From an uncultured Flavobacteriales bacterium (lineage in GTDB: Bacteria; Bacteroidota; Bacteroidia; Flavobacteriales_D; Parvicellaceae): a stretch of DNA of 64,000 bases. A program made the translations under genes and the position numbers. The DNA lies in assembly GCA_943788755.1 (NCBI GenBank), contig CALSRM010000003.1, positions 1,612,001-1,676,000 of the forward strand, written 5' to 3'. The number at the start of each line of letters is the position of its first letter. The stretch's first letter is position 1. The notes below the pieces were generated by a model. It saw only the letters and a program-made list of their open reading frames with translations. It searched no databases and had not been told where the DNA came from. Below, piece by piece: positions 17,315 through 26,445 of this stretch.

Positions 17315-18892
17315 ATGTTAAAATCAATACTATCAACATCACTTATACTATTATCGGTAGCTGGAAATGCGCAAAGTGATAAATCAAAAAAGGTTAAAAC
17401 ACAATATATGCAATTGCCTTCTTATGATGTTTCAGTAACTAGTCCTTCTTCTATCGGAATTGAATTTGCGATGAATGAAGTTTCTTATGGAACTGAAAAA
17501 CTAAAGGACACAAAATCTAAATGTATGCCCAAAGGAGGAGGCTTGAAAGATATAATAGAAATAACAGCTTATCATTATGAAGTTTCCCAAACATTGCCTG
17601 AGTCTTATGTTGTAGCGAAAAGCTTAGATGGAACAATTGTTTATGCGGTTAAGTCTTCTGAGGTGGGTGCGTCTTCAGTAAAATTTGGTTGGGATGATAA
17701 AATGAAACAATCTTTATGCGAATATTGGCAAGTAGCGCAATTAAAGAAGGACTGGGCTAGTAAAGCCACCTTGTTTAAAGACCAGGAGGCTGAAGCTTAC
17801 GAAGAGAAAATATATAAAAAAGCATATGCGGAAGCTGTAAATAATGTTTCTATCAATTATGTGCTGCAGGAATTTTCTGTTTTTACTGCAAAAGGAAAGG
17901 GGTTTGATTACTCGGAATTAGATGTAGCATTTGAAAGCGCATTGACCGCTTACGAGGGTATTAGTGAAAATGGGTACAATGAAAAAGATTTCGGAATATT
18001 GAAAGAATCAATAGTTATATGGGAAAAAGAATTGGCTAGTGCCGATCTGGAAAATAAGAAAGCTAGAATCAATAGAAAGATTGCAAAGGGATTAGAAGAA
18101 AATTGTACGCGTGCTTATTTCCATATTATGGATTACGATAATGCTAAGAAGCATGCAGAAGCTTTTGATAAATTATTTGGAAACATGAGTACAACAAGAT
18201 CTCAAAATTTTGAATTCGTTGCAAAAAGAATTCGTTTGCAAAGTGTTGCTGCTTCCAAAAATAAATCAAGTCTCAACGATATAGCTGCATTAAACGCAAA
18301 AGCAACTGCTGAAAAAGGAGGTTTAGCTGGAAAAAAACTAGAAAGTATTAATGTTGAGAGATTAAAAACTGATTATAATGCTTTGCGAAGCACTCAAAGT
18401 CTAGAGGTAGCTGATGAATTGAAGCAAGGAGAGGCGGATGCAATTGCAAGCGGTGAATTGAATCCTTATCAGAAATTTTATATCGATGCTGCAGCCGGTG
18501 GAGCAGGAGTGATTATGAGTCTTCCGCCTTCTACTCTTAGCGGAATTCCTGAGCTAACTGAGTTCCCAAAAGAAATATGTCAATTCACAGAAGCGAAGCA
18601 AGTGGTGATATTAAAAAATAAAATTGCAAGTATTCCTGCAGAAATTAGTAAGATGACGAATTTGAAAAAGTTAAATTTATCAAATAATAAGTTAACTGCT
18701 TTACCCTCCGAAATAGGAACGTTAGGAAATTTGGAAACATTAAAGTTGGCCAATAATCCTTTAGAAAGTCTTCCTGCTGAGTTGGCTAATTGTAAAAACC
18801 TTAAAAGTCTTGTGCTAAAAGGTACAAAAATACCTGCTGATCAGATAAAAGAGCTACAAGCTAAATTACCAAATTGTAAAATAAAAATTTAG
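17315..18892 (+). CDS. Secreted protein with C-terminal leucine-rich repeats
   Basis: I chose the ATG at 17315 because it begins a signal peptide (MLKSILSTSLILLSVAGNAQ); the open frame upstream adds 16 residues without signal character. The ~525-residue product has a long N-terminal part of unrecognised family, mixed strand then helical with several Lys/Glu-rich segments (~residues 150-420). It ends in three to four leucine-rich repeats (EICQFTEAKQVVILKNKI, EISKMTNLKKLNLSNNKL, EIGTLGNLETLKLANNPL). No T9SS sorting domain is seen, so it is probably periplasmic. It is followed after 5 bases by a lipoprotein gene, so the two are cotranscribed. LRRs suggest protein binding; the role is unknown. 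Confidence 0.75.
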   Translation: MLKSILSTSLILLSVAGNAQSDKSKKVKTQYMQLPSYDVSVTSPSSIGIEFAMNEVSYGTEKLKDTKSKCMPKGGGLKDIIEITAYHYEVSQTLPESYVVAKSLDGTIVYAVKSSEVGASSVKFGWDDKMKQSLCEYWQVAQLKKDWASKATLFKDQEAEAYEEKIYKKAYAEAVNNVSINYVLQEFSVFTAKGKGFDYSELDVAFESALTAYEGISENGYNEKDFGILKESIVIWEKELASADLENKKARINRKIAKGLEENCTRAYFHIMDYDNAKKHAEAFDKLFGNMSTTRSQNFEFVAKRIRLQSVAASKNKSSLNDIAALNAKATAEKGGLAGKKLESINVERLKTDYNALRSTQSLEVADELKQGEADAIASGELNPYQKFYIDAAAGGAGVIMSLPPSTLSGIPELTEFPKEICQFTEAKQVVILKNKIASIPAEISKMTNLKKLNLSNNKLTALPSEIGTLGNLETLKLANNPLESLPAELANCKNLKSLVLKGTKIPADQIKELQAKLPNCKIKI

Positions 18893-18897
18893 TAGCT

Positions 18898-19299
18898 ATG
18901 AAGAATTTACTGAATGCAAGTTTAATTTTAATGGTGTTTATTTCATTGGGATGCAAGAAAGAAGAAGCAGGGCCGAGTGCTGCGGAATTGGTTGCTGACC
19001 AATGGACAATTGATTCGTCAGAAATTTTAGGGGCAGTTGTTCCTGGTGATGGTTCTTACTTGCGCTTTGATGCATGCGGCTCTTCATGTAGCGGGGTAGA
19101 TTACAAAGTAAGCGATACAACATCAGGTATTTTTACCTATACGATTAATGAAGAAGCTACGATTCTAGCGATAACAGATAACTCAAGTGATGGAGGAAGT
19201 TGGTCTGGAGAATGGGATATTCTTGAATTAACAGAATCAGATTTGAGAATTACTACAACGACAATTTTTGGAAGTATGAAAGTTGAAATGTCGAAGTAA
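18898..19299 (+). CDS. Small lipoprotein, lipocalin-like
   Basis: The 133-residue product has a lipoprotein signal MKNLLNASLILMVFISLGC, with lipobox SLGC followed by KKEE. The mature part is strand-rich and begins VADQWTIDSSEILGA, resembling the short lipocalin-like domains common in Bacteroidota lipoproteins; two cysteines (CGSSC) lie midway. It is the second gene of a two-gene unit with the LRR protein and is closed by a strong terminator. No specific ligand can be inferred. Confidence 0.7.
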   Translation: MKNLLNASLILMVFISLGCKKEEAGPSAAELVADQWTIDSSEILGAVVPGDGSYLRFDACGSSCSGVDYKVSDTTSGIFTYTINEEATILAITDNSSDGGSWSGEWDILELTESDLRITTTTIFGSMKVEMSK

Positions 19300-19318
19300 A
19301 CTTGGTATTTTTTTATTG

Positions 19319-19349
19319 AAAGCCCTTTTTTATAAAGGGCTTTTTTTTT
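19319..19349 (+). terminator. Rho-independent terminator after the lipoprotein gene
   Basis: AAAGCCCTTT and AAAGGGCTTT form a GC-cored hairpin followed by a run of T. It lies 20 bases after the lipoprotein stop codon and just before a convergent gene. Confidence 0.85.
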
Positions 19350-19374
19350 GCTAATTATTACACAGATAAATTCA

Positions 19375-21168
19375 TTACTCAGTTTCTTTTATAAATTGGC
19401 TTATCAGTTCAATTGTAGTCTTTGGGTGAATCATATAAAAAAGGTGCTCTTTAAAGAGTTCTTTCTCATTTGTATTTGTGACATCAATAATTGTCGTGTT
19501 GCTGCTAGTCTCGTATAAGTGAGGGACAAACTTAGCTATTGGGTCAATATCACTTTTTAAGACTAAAGTCGGTATATGGTTATTTTCAAATCCAGTGAGG
19601 GCTTTAATCTTGTCCAATTCTTTGGATTCTCTTAAGGCAGATTGTATTTGAATGGCAAATATTTTAATTGGCAATTTATTTAGTGTATGTTCAATGGGTA
19701 TTTTATTTAGCTCAGGAAGCATGTCCATTTCTGAAACCAAAACCATTACACGTTGTTTTATTGCCTTCCATATTCTATTATGAACTGTGGAGTCTGATTT
19801 TATCAACCAATTGGTTAAACCAATGGCGAGGTAGCGCATTCCCTTTTTAGTTTCAAAAGGTCGCATAGTCCGTAAAGCTAGAAATAGGGACTTATCCACC
19901 ACAGAAATTTTGGATTTGAGAATTACATTATCCATAAATCTTGCTGTGGCATGTTTCGTTTCAGATCCAAAAAACGGATTACAGGCAATTCTTCCTTTTA
20001 GGTAGGTTTTTATAGCATCATATTTCTCAATATTCTCACTGATCATAAGGAGGTATGTGTTTGCCATTGAATGATCAAAAATGTATACAGGGTGGCCAAG
20101 TTTACCAAAGTAACCTACAGTATGGTTGATGTTTTTCGCTACAAATTTTGAATATAGTTTTGGAGGTAAAGCATGTGGGATTGAACCATAATGCATTGCA
20201 GCAGCAATATATTTATCGGAAGGAATAAAAGCTAATAAGGCATCAAAAGTATTTAACCCTAAAAACCCGTGAACCATAATTATGACGGGCAATTTTTTTT
20301 TCTTTTTTTCATCGAAAGGCAAGGCCATGTCTATGGTGATATGCGAATCTCCAAATTTTGACGCTCTTTTCAATTTTACCTGTGGCCAAGTTAATGCCTG
20401 ATCATCAATAAATACAGTCATTCTACTTTTAACATCATCGATAAATCGCAAAAAATTGGGGCTTTCATTTTCTTTTCCCCATCTGTAATATAGCCAAGCA
20501 AGCGGCATTCTTTTTTCAGATTTAGTAGCTAGGAACGCAATTCTAGCGGATTTTTTTAAAAAGTCTGGAGTATACGTCAGTTCGGGCTCTGCAGTATCTT
20601 TTACTATAACCACTAAGTCTTTTGATTTAAAAGCTGTTGAGTTTTTTGTTATCCCTGCAACTTGCCCAGTTGTAGTAGAGGCTACAAAAACATAATCAAG
20701 GCCATTTTTATTTAGTTTATTGAGGGATTTTGCCAAAGAGGTGTTTAGCCCATTTTTATAGGCTTCTATATTTTCACGATCCAAACTTCTTCCTAAAATT
20801 TGATCCTTCCTTATTTTTTTAGTCTCGATTAAAGCTTTCAAAAATGAAATTGCATCCATAACATCAACCAATCCTCTCTGCCTTTTTAACCGAGAGTTGA
20901 TGCATGTGTAGTTAATTCTTTCTGGGTGCAAGATTTCATCATAATGAGCCAGAATGTAAGTGTATGCTCCAGAGGGTGATTGTCCGTGCGATAACCCCAC
21001 TAAGAACTCTTCATTATTCTCAGTTACTTGGTTTGCATTTCTTATAAAGTCGGAACCTATTTCTTGATCGAATTCCTCTTTGCTTTTACAATAGATAGTT
21101 GTAGGTGCTAAATATCGCAATGACTCTTTAAGTGTAGGTATTATTTTAGCTATCGCTTCGGTCAGCAT
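19375..21168 (-). CDS. Sugar-phosphate-isomerase-like domain fused to an alpha/beta hydrolase
   Basis: The ~597-residue protein has two parts. Residues ~1-240 resemble the NagB/6-phosphogluconolactonase (RpiA/NagB-like) fold: VGLSHGQSPSGAYTYILAHY fits its sugar-phosphate loop, followed by INYTCINSRLKRQRG and GLDYVFVASTTTGQVAGITK. Residues ~300-597 resemble an alpha/beta hydrolase: oxyanion-type VIIMVHGFLGLNTFDAL, a nucleophile candidate in FDHSMANTYLL, an acid candidate in LKSDIDPIAKF, and a terminal His candidate in KEHLFYMIH. The nucleophile elbow is D-H-S-M-A rather than G-x-S-x-G, so activity is uncertain. The start at 21168 is preferred to an open frame up to 21243. It has no signal peptide and so is cytoplasmic. 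It is divergent from an acyltransferase gene. I do not know this architecture as a characterised enzyme. Confidence 0.6.
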   Translation of the reverse strand: MLTEAIAKIIPTLKESLRYLAPTTIYCKSKEEFDQEIGSDFIRNANQVTENNEEFLVGLSHGQSPSGAYTYILAHYDEILHPERINYTCINSRLKRQRGLVDVMDAISFLKALIETKKIRKDQILGRSLDRENIEAYKNGLNTSLAKSLNKLNKNGLDYVFVASTTTGQVAGITKNSTAFKSKDLVVIVKDTAEPELTYTPDFLKKSARIAFLATKSEKRMPLAWLYYRWGKENESPNFLRFIDDVKSRMTVFIDDQALTWPQVKLKRASKFGDSHITIDMALPFDEKKKKKLPVIIMVHGFLGLNTFDALLAFIPSDKYIAAAMHYGSIPHALPPKLYSKFVAKNINHTVGYFGKLGHPVYIFDHSMANTYLLMISENIEKYDAIKTYLKGRIACNPFFGSETKHATARFMDNVILKSKISVVDKSLFLALRTMRPFETKKGMRYLAIGLTNWLIKSDSTVHNRIWKAIKQRVMVLVSEMDMLPELNKIPIEHTLNKLPIKIFAIQIQSALRESKELDKIKALTGFENNHIPTLVLKSDIDPIAKFVPHLYETSSNTTIIDVTNTNEKELFKEHLFYMIHPKTTIELISQFIKETE

Positions 21169-21281
21169 CTTCTTTTTGGTTTGATAAAAAAAAATATACA
21201 ATCTACAATATACTGGTTTATCGAATGCAAAGAGGCTATGCATGGTATATATTCGCCGATTAATTATTATCTTTAGGTTTA

Positions 21282-22133
21282 TTGAATGATTTACTAAAAA
21301 AGCAGAATAGCAGCAAGATGAAAAAAAAAGAGGTGAAAGAGATGTATTTAGCCAAGAAGTCGGCTAAAATTCTTAGGCCTTTATTAGAAAAGTATTATCG
21401 TGCAAAATTTATTGGTATTGAAAATATTCCAGACACTCCATTTTTAGGAATTGGAAATCATTTGGGAGTTTACTTTATGCCTGAATCTTTTTTGTGGCTT
21501 ACGAAGTATTATTCTTTGAAAAACAAACCTCCCATGAAAGTGTTGGTGCATAATACTTTACATAATATTGCAAAATTTCTTGTATTACCTGAAAAAGAAT
21601 TTGGAATCTTAGATGCGAATCCAAAAAACGCTGTTGAATCTTTAAAAAATGGTAATTCTATAACAGTTTATCCTGGGGGAGACCGGGAGAATGCTAAACC
21701 TTTTTCAGAAAGAAATGAAATAAACTTCTACAATCATCTTGGGTACATAAAATCAGCATTAAAAGCGAATGTGCCAATTTTACCAATTGTTGGTGTAGGA
21801 GGGGGAGAAACGCTTTTTGTGTTGTCATCGGGAGAGGATATTGCTAAAAAAACGGGATTGACTAAATTATTTAACCTAAATACTTGGCCGATTTATTGGT
21901 CGTTTCCTTTTGGTTGGCATGTAGGCCATTTTCCATTCTTATCTTTGCCGCTCCCTTCGCAAGTTACACTTAGTATATTACCAGCATACTTTTTGGATGA
22001 ATATACTGCTGAGGACGCAAATAACACTGAAGTTTTGGAAGTAATTAACAAAGACATTATTTCCCTAATGCAAACGGAATTGGATAGATTAGCGAAAGGT
22101 AGAATACCGATTATAGGCAATATTAACCCTTGA
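21282..22133 (+). CDS. Lysophospholipid acyltransferase-family protein
   Basis: This protein of up to 283 residues belongs to the PlsC-like glycerolipid acyltransferases. The first block reads IGNHLGVYFMPESF: the catalytic His is present and an acidic residue lies eight positions on (E) rather than in the standard HxxxxD spacing, as in the NHSG..P.D variants. The later block YPGGDRENAKPF is the substrate phosphate-binding motif, followed by VPILPIVGVGGGETLF. An alternative start is the ATG at 21318, preceded by AGCAAG; the TATCTTTA sequence at 21268-21275 would make the 21282 start leaderless, so 21318 may be right. The acceptor lipid is unknown. The neighbour across the divergent promoter is a hydrolase fusion, possibly linked in lipid turnover. 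Confidence 0.75.
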   Translation: MNDLLKKQNSSKMKKKEVKEMYLAKKSAKILRPLLEKYYRAKFIGIENIPDTPFLGIGNHLGVYFMPESFLWLTKYYSLKNKPPMKVLVHNTLHNIAKFLVLPEKEFGILDANPKNAVESLKNGNSITVYPGGDRENAKPFSERNEINFYNHLGYIKSALKANVPILPIVGVGGGETLFVLSSGEDIAKKTGLTKLFNLNTWPIYWSFPFGWHVGHFPFLSLPLPSQVTLSILPAYFLDEYTAEDANNTEVLEVINKDIISLMQTELDRLAKGRIPIIGNINP

Positions 22134-22181
22134 TATAAGAATAAAAATATTTTTATGCCAAGACCTTTTTAGATAATTTTT

Positions 22182-22979
22182 CTAAATAGTAAGTCTATTT
22201 TTATTTGCTGGTTTTCCCTTCAGTATTATATCATTAATTGCATCCCAAAGGGAAATTCTATTCGATAATGATTGCTTCGCCACTGCTAACGTTTCAATCC
22301 ATTTTTCGTCGTCATTAACACATAGTTCTGAAATCATCTTAAGAGAAAGTGGTCCATGTTCGTCCCCGTCTAAATCTATATGCCTTTCAAGATAATATGT
22401 CAATTTATTGTATATGGTATTTTCCGAGTCTGCAGATTTCAGGATTTCAATAAACATATCTGGAATAACATCTTCTCGTCCAAATGTGAATGCAGAAGCA
22501 ACAAGATGAGCCTTGTTAGTTTCAATAATTGAAAAAGAAAATTTCACGAAATCAGCTACTCTTTTATCAAGGTTGATTTGGTTTAAAGAATATTCAATTG
22601 TATTTCCAGCTTCAACAAGCCTTATGAAATTAGTAATATCGGAGGTGTTTCCATTGAATTGATGCATTGCATCTAAATACATTTCGAAATGACTTTTAGG
22701 CTCTCCTAATTCATTAATGTCACTTTCCTCTCCGTGTACGATTTCATTTATGAATCTGGAAAGAGTGGCGTTTTTAGCGGGAGTCCACGGAATTTGAACA
22801 TTTGTCAATTCGATTTGAAGATATTTTACAAGTGACATAAAGTCCCACACGGCAAATACATGATTCTCCATAAAAACCGTTATGTCATCTACAGTTTTTA
22901 AATTTTCATACAACTTATGATTATGCAACTGATTTCTTAGCGCTGAAATTTCATTTTCTATATGTTGTATTCTATTCAT
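22182..22979 (-). CDS. DUF3050 protein, heme-oxygenase-like fold
   Basis: The 265-residue protein matches DUF3050, a Bacteroidota/Proteobacteria family predicted to have the heme-oxygenase-like helical fold. Conserved His and acidic residues occur in [20 protein letters not shown], in [13 protein letters not shown] and in [18 protein letters not shown], placed as in heme-oxygenase-like diiron oxidases. The actual substrate is unknown. It has no signal peptide, so it is cytoplasmic, and it sits alone with its own promoter overlapping the end of the upstream BNR gene. It converges on the acyltransferase gene. Confidence 0.85.
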   Translation of the reverse strand: MNRIQHIENEISALRNQLHNHKLYENLKTVDDITVFMENHVFAVWDFMSLVKYLQIELTNVQIPWTPAKNATLSRFINEIVHGEESDINELGEPKSHFEMYLDAMHQFNGNTSDITNFIRLVEAGNTIEYSLNQINLDKRVADFVKFSFSIIETNKAHLVASAFTFGREDVIPDMFIEILKSADSENTIYNKLTYYLERHIDLDGDEHGPLSLKMISELCVNDDEKWIETLAVAKQSLSNRISLWDAINDIILKGKPANKNRLTI

Positions 22980-22989
22980 GTTTTAATTG

Positions 22990-23021
22990 CAAAGATAATT
23001 CAAATTTAGTCCATTTTCCAA
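22990..23021 (-). promoter_or_regulatory. Two-box Bacteroidota promoter for the DUF3050 gene
   Basis: On the minus strand a TTG (23019-23021) is followed after 21 bases by TATCTTTG (22990-22997). This fits the -33 TTG / -7 TAnnTTTG arrangement with 17-23 base spacing. The -33 box lies within the last codons of the upstream BNR protein gene. The start codon follows after 10 bases. Confidence 0.6.
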
Positions 23022-26000
23022 TCTGGTAAAGGAATTCTGCCAGGAGTATATGGAGCTTTGTATTTGTCTAATTCTTTTTCCATTTCTTCCACATCTGTTA
23101 TCAGTTTTTTAAGTTGGTTAAGAAGAGGTTCAAATTCTTGTCCTGCTTCTTCATACAGCCTAATAGAAGTTTGTGAGGCAGTTGATGAATGACTTAGGGT
23201 ACTCCAAATAGCTGTTTCAATTCTATCTGAAAGACTATTTTTAACTTCGAACTCTCTAGATGATAAACTTGATTCACCATAGAATGCTGTTTCTAAATTG
23301 ATAATATCATTTTCTGCTTTTTTAACTTTTGGCATTAAAGAAAGCGGTAGTTGAGGAACAGATTCGACAGCAACCTTTATAAAATTCACGCGAGTATCTA
23401 TATCCGAGAGGATTTTTTCAGCCCCACGAACAGCTCTTTGCAAGTCACTTATTTTTTGTTGAAAAACTAAAGCTTTTTCCTTATTTAATTCAGGAAGAGA
23501 AAGGTTGTTTAATGTTTTGATTTCAAACGATACAGGGCCTGTTAATTTTGAAATAACTCCATTATGGCTTTTGTACATTTCTACAGAATACTTTCCAGGA
23601 ACTGCAATTGGTCCCTCATCAGCTCCAGAATACCTTCCAATAACTTTTGGTTTAAGTCGCAATGGAACCGATGGAGCGTGTCTGAAATCCCAAACTAATC
23701 TGTTTATTCCTGTTGTAACTTTAGTTTTTAGCTTTCTAACTTCAGTCCCTTTTGAATCTCTTACAAGGAACAAAAGGAAAGGTTTTTCTTCATTGTCCTC
23801 AGCTTTAATTTCGTCTAACGATGGATAGAATACATCTCCTCCCAATTTTTTTATTTTAGCTTCTTCAGTTTGTCTAATTTCTTTTATTGTTTTTAGAGTA
23901 TCATTCATTATATAAGTAAATACAGCACCAACTGGAGGGTTTGGTGAAGTGAAAAATGATTCGCCCATTGAACTTTTGCCTTTCATTCCCTTAGGACTAC
24001 TTTCTTGGAACATTAAACCTTCTTTGATTGGGTATAACTTACTTTTTACTTCAAAGTCCTGTGGGTTTAAATAGCGAAGAGGAGTGTAGTTATCTAGGAT
24101 GTAAAACCCACGTCCAAAAGAAGCTAGAACCAAATCGTTTTCGCGTTCTTGAATTTCGATATCTCTAATCGCAATAGTTGGAAGTCCTGATTTTAATTGT
24201 GTCCAATTTTTTCCACTGTCGTCAGAAAAGAAAAGCCCAAACTCGGTACCAGCAAATAATAGGTTTGGATTTATATGATCTTCGGCAATATCATATACAG
24301 AACCCTTTTCTGGTAAATCTCCCTGAACAGGATTCCATGTGGTTCCTTTATCAATACTCTTAAGTATATAAGGTTTAAAATCACCTCTTTTATGATTGTT
24401 AAATACTGCATAAACAGTATTGATATCATGTTTAGAACAAACAATTGCATTTACATATGTCATAGGTGAAATTCCTGGGAAGGCTTCTATTTTTTTCCAA
24501 GTACTGCCGTTGTCTTCTGTAATTTGTATTAGCCCGTCATCTGTACCAACATAAAGCAGTCCTTCCTTTAAAGGAGATTCATCTAAAGCAACAATATTAC
24601 CAAATATAGTAGTGGATTTATTTTTCATAACGGCGTCCATTCCCCAAACACGGTCCATTGTTTTCATTTTATTTCGATCCAATTGCCTTGTTAAGTCACC
24701 GCTTATTTCTTGCCAACTATCTCCTCTGTCATCACTTCTAAAAAGCTTGTTAGCTGCAAAATATAAGCGTTTGTTATTATGCGGTGAGATTATTAATGGC
24801 GCATCCCAATTCCACTTAAGAGCGGGGTCTCCCTTTTTGTGCTGCGGTTTTATTGTTACTCTTTCGCCACTTTGTTTATCGTATCTAACTAACCAACCAT
24901 ATTGACTTTGTGCATAAACAATGTTTGGGTCAATTGGGTCAATTGCAGATTCGAATCCATCACCTCCATTGGTAATAAACCAATCTTCATTCATGATTCC
25001 ATGATTTGTAATCGTACGCGATGGACCACCTTGGCTATTATTATCTTGTGTTCCACCATAAACATTGTAAAAAGGAAGGTTGTTGTCTACAGCTACTTTA
25101 TAAAACTGCGTTAACGGAAGATTTGGTTTGTATTGCCAATTTTCGGCATGATCCCAAGTTTCGTAAAGACCGCCATCACATCCTACAATCCAATGATTTG
25201 TGTTTTTAGGGTTTATCCACATACAGTGATTATCAACGTGCTTTGATTTTTCTCCGGTTTTAACAAATGTTTTACCACCATCGTTAGTGTGATGCAGCCA
25301 TGTATTCATTGAAAATACTTTATCAACGTCAATTGGATCACAGTATATTTCTTGATAATAATTCCCACTCGTGCTATAATCACTCATTTTACGCCAACTA
25401 GCACCTCTGTTTGTAGTCTTAAAAAACCCACCTTTTTTATCAGAAGCTTCGATAATCGCATATAAATAATCTGGATTTACCGGTGAAATGGCGAGACCAA
25501 TTCTTCCAACATCCACGGTTGGAAGCCCCGAGGATAGTTTGTTCCAAGTTTTACCCCCGTCTGTTGTTTTGTGTACCCCCGAACCGGGACCACCTCCGAT
25601 ATAAGTGTATACATGTCTTCTTCTTTGTTGAGAAGCTGCATATATTACGTGTGGGTTTCTTGGGTCCATCACAATATCAGAGACACCTGTATTTTTATCA
25701 ATTTCTAGAATTAGATTCCAAGTTGTACCACCATCAACCGTTTTATATACTCCTCGTTCTCCTCCTTCATTCCAAAGAGGCCCCATTGCCGCTACATAAA
25801 CGGTATTAGAGTTATTGGGGTCTACAATAATTTTTCCAATATGCTCAGATGTTTTTAATCCAACATTTTTCCATGAACTCCCACCATCTTCAGATTTGTA
25901 AACACCGTCACCATAGGCAACACTTCTTTGGTTATTGTTTTCTCCTGTTCCAACCCATATTACATTTTCATTGTTAGGGTCAATTGTTACGCAACCAATA

Positions 26001-26299
26001 GAGTAGGAGCCTTCATTATCAAAAATTGGTTTATATGTGGTTCCTGAATTTGTTGTTTTCCAAACCCCTCCAGATGCTACCGCTATGTAATATTCGGATG
26101 TGTTATTTGGGTTTACAGCAATGTCTGCAATTCTTCCCGAAGTTAATGCAGGTCCTATATTCCTAAATCGTAAGCCACTAAATGTAGAGGATTTATACTT
26201 TGTCTCTTTTTTGTTCTTTTCATCTTTTTTATCTATTGCTAGCGCAGTGTTAAAGGAAATTATTCCAATAAGTAGAAATACAAGTTTAATTTTTTTCAT
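23006..26299 (-). CDS. Secreted BNR/sortilin-like (VPS10-type) beta-propeller protein
   Basis: The ATG at 26299 begins a signal peptide (MKKIKLVFLLIGIISFNTAL), giving 1,097 residues; the frame is open 21 codons further up but less plausible. I count about eleven Asp-box/BNR repeats of the form S/T-x-D-x-G-x-x-W, for example GVYKSEDGGSSWKNV, GVYKTVDGGTTWNLI, LFRSDDRGDSWQEI and ILKSIDKGTTWNPV. They occupy residues ~40-750 and should fold into one or two propellers as in VPS10/sortilin-like proteins. The last ~300 residues include a strand-rich region and a helical segment (EKALVFQQKISDLQRAV). It is often annotated as a glycosyl hydrolase, but no catalytic residues are evident. There is no T9SS tail, so it is probably periplasmic. 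The function is unknown. Confidence 0.8.
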   Translation of the reverse strand: MKKIKLVFLLIGIISFNTALAIDKKDEKNKKETKYKSSTFSGLRFRNIGPALTSGRIADIAVNPNNTSEYYIAVASGGVWKTTNSGTTYKPIFDNEGSYSIGCVTIDPNNENVIWVGTGENNNQRSVAYGDGVYKSEDGGSSWKNVGLKTSEHIGKIIVDPNNSNTVYVAAMGPLWNEGGERGVYKTVDGGTTWNLILEIDKNTGVSDIVMDPRNPHVIYAASQQRRRHVYTYIGGGPGSGVHKTTDGGKTWNKLSSGLPTVDVGRIGLAISPVNPDYLYAIIEASDKKGGFFKTTNRGASWRKMSDYSTSGNYYQEIYCDPIDVDKVFSMNTWLHHTNDGGKTFVKTGEKSKHVDNHCMWINPKNTNHWIVGCDGGLYETWDHAENWQYKPNLPLTQFYKVAVDNNLPFYNVYGGTQDNNSQGGPSRTITNHGIMNEDWFITNGGDGFESAIDPIDPNIVYAQSQYGWLVRYDKQSGERVTIKPQHKKGDPALKWNWDAPLIISPHNNKRLYFAANKLFRSDDRGDSWQEISGDLTRQLDRNKMKTMDRVWGMDAVMKNKSTTIFGNIVALDESPLKEGLLYVGTDDGLIQITEDNGSTWKKIEAFPGISPMTYVNAIVCSKHDINTVYAVFNNHKRGDFKPYILKSIDKGTTWNPVQGDLPEKGSVYDIAEDHINPNLLFAGTEFGLFFSDDSGKNWTQLKSGLPTIAIRDIEIQERENDLVLASFGRGFYILDNYTPLRYLNPQDFEVKSKLYPIKEGLMFQESSPKGMKGKSSMGESFFTSPNPPVGAVFTYIMNDTLKTIKEIRQTEEAKIKKLGGDVFYPSLDEIKAEDNEEKPFLLFLVRDSKGTEVRKLKTKVTTGINRLVWDFRHAPSVPLRLKPKVIGRYSGADEGPIAVPGKYSVEMYKSHNGVISKLTGPVSFEIKTLNNLSLPELNKEKALVFQQKISDLQRAVRGAEKILSDIDTRVNFIKVAVESVPQLPLSLMPKVKKAENDIINLETAFYGESSLSSREFEVKNSLSDRIETAIWSTLSHSSTASQTSIRLYEEAGQEFEPLLNQLKKLITDVEEMEKELDKYKAPYTPGRIPLPDWKMD

Positions 26300-26445
26300 T
26301 GAGTTGGGTTTTCGTGACTCCGAAAGTAATTCATTCTTATCAACAATAGAAACAATTTCCATAAGAGGTAAGAAAGGTAACTCAAGGAAAGCTAGGATTT
26401 GAACTTTAGTAATAAGTAATTTAGCTCTTGTTACTGTGTTGTTAT

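Noticed and set aside
26300-26362. Longer N-terminus of the BNR protein, start at 26362
   Set aside because: The extra 21 residues are polar and precede a good signal peptide starting at 26299, which would be masked.
26363-26445. Possible tRNA-like segment (GGATTTGAAC) upstream of the BNR gene
   Set aside because: It resembles the T-arm end of a tRNA, but no acceptor, D or anticodon stems can be formed around it.
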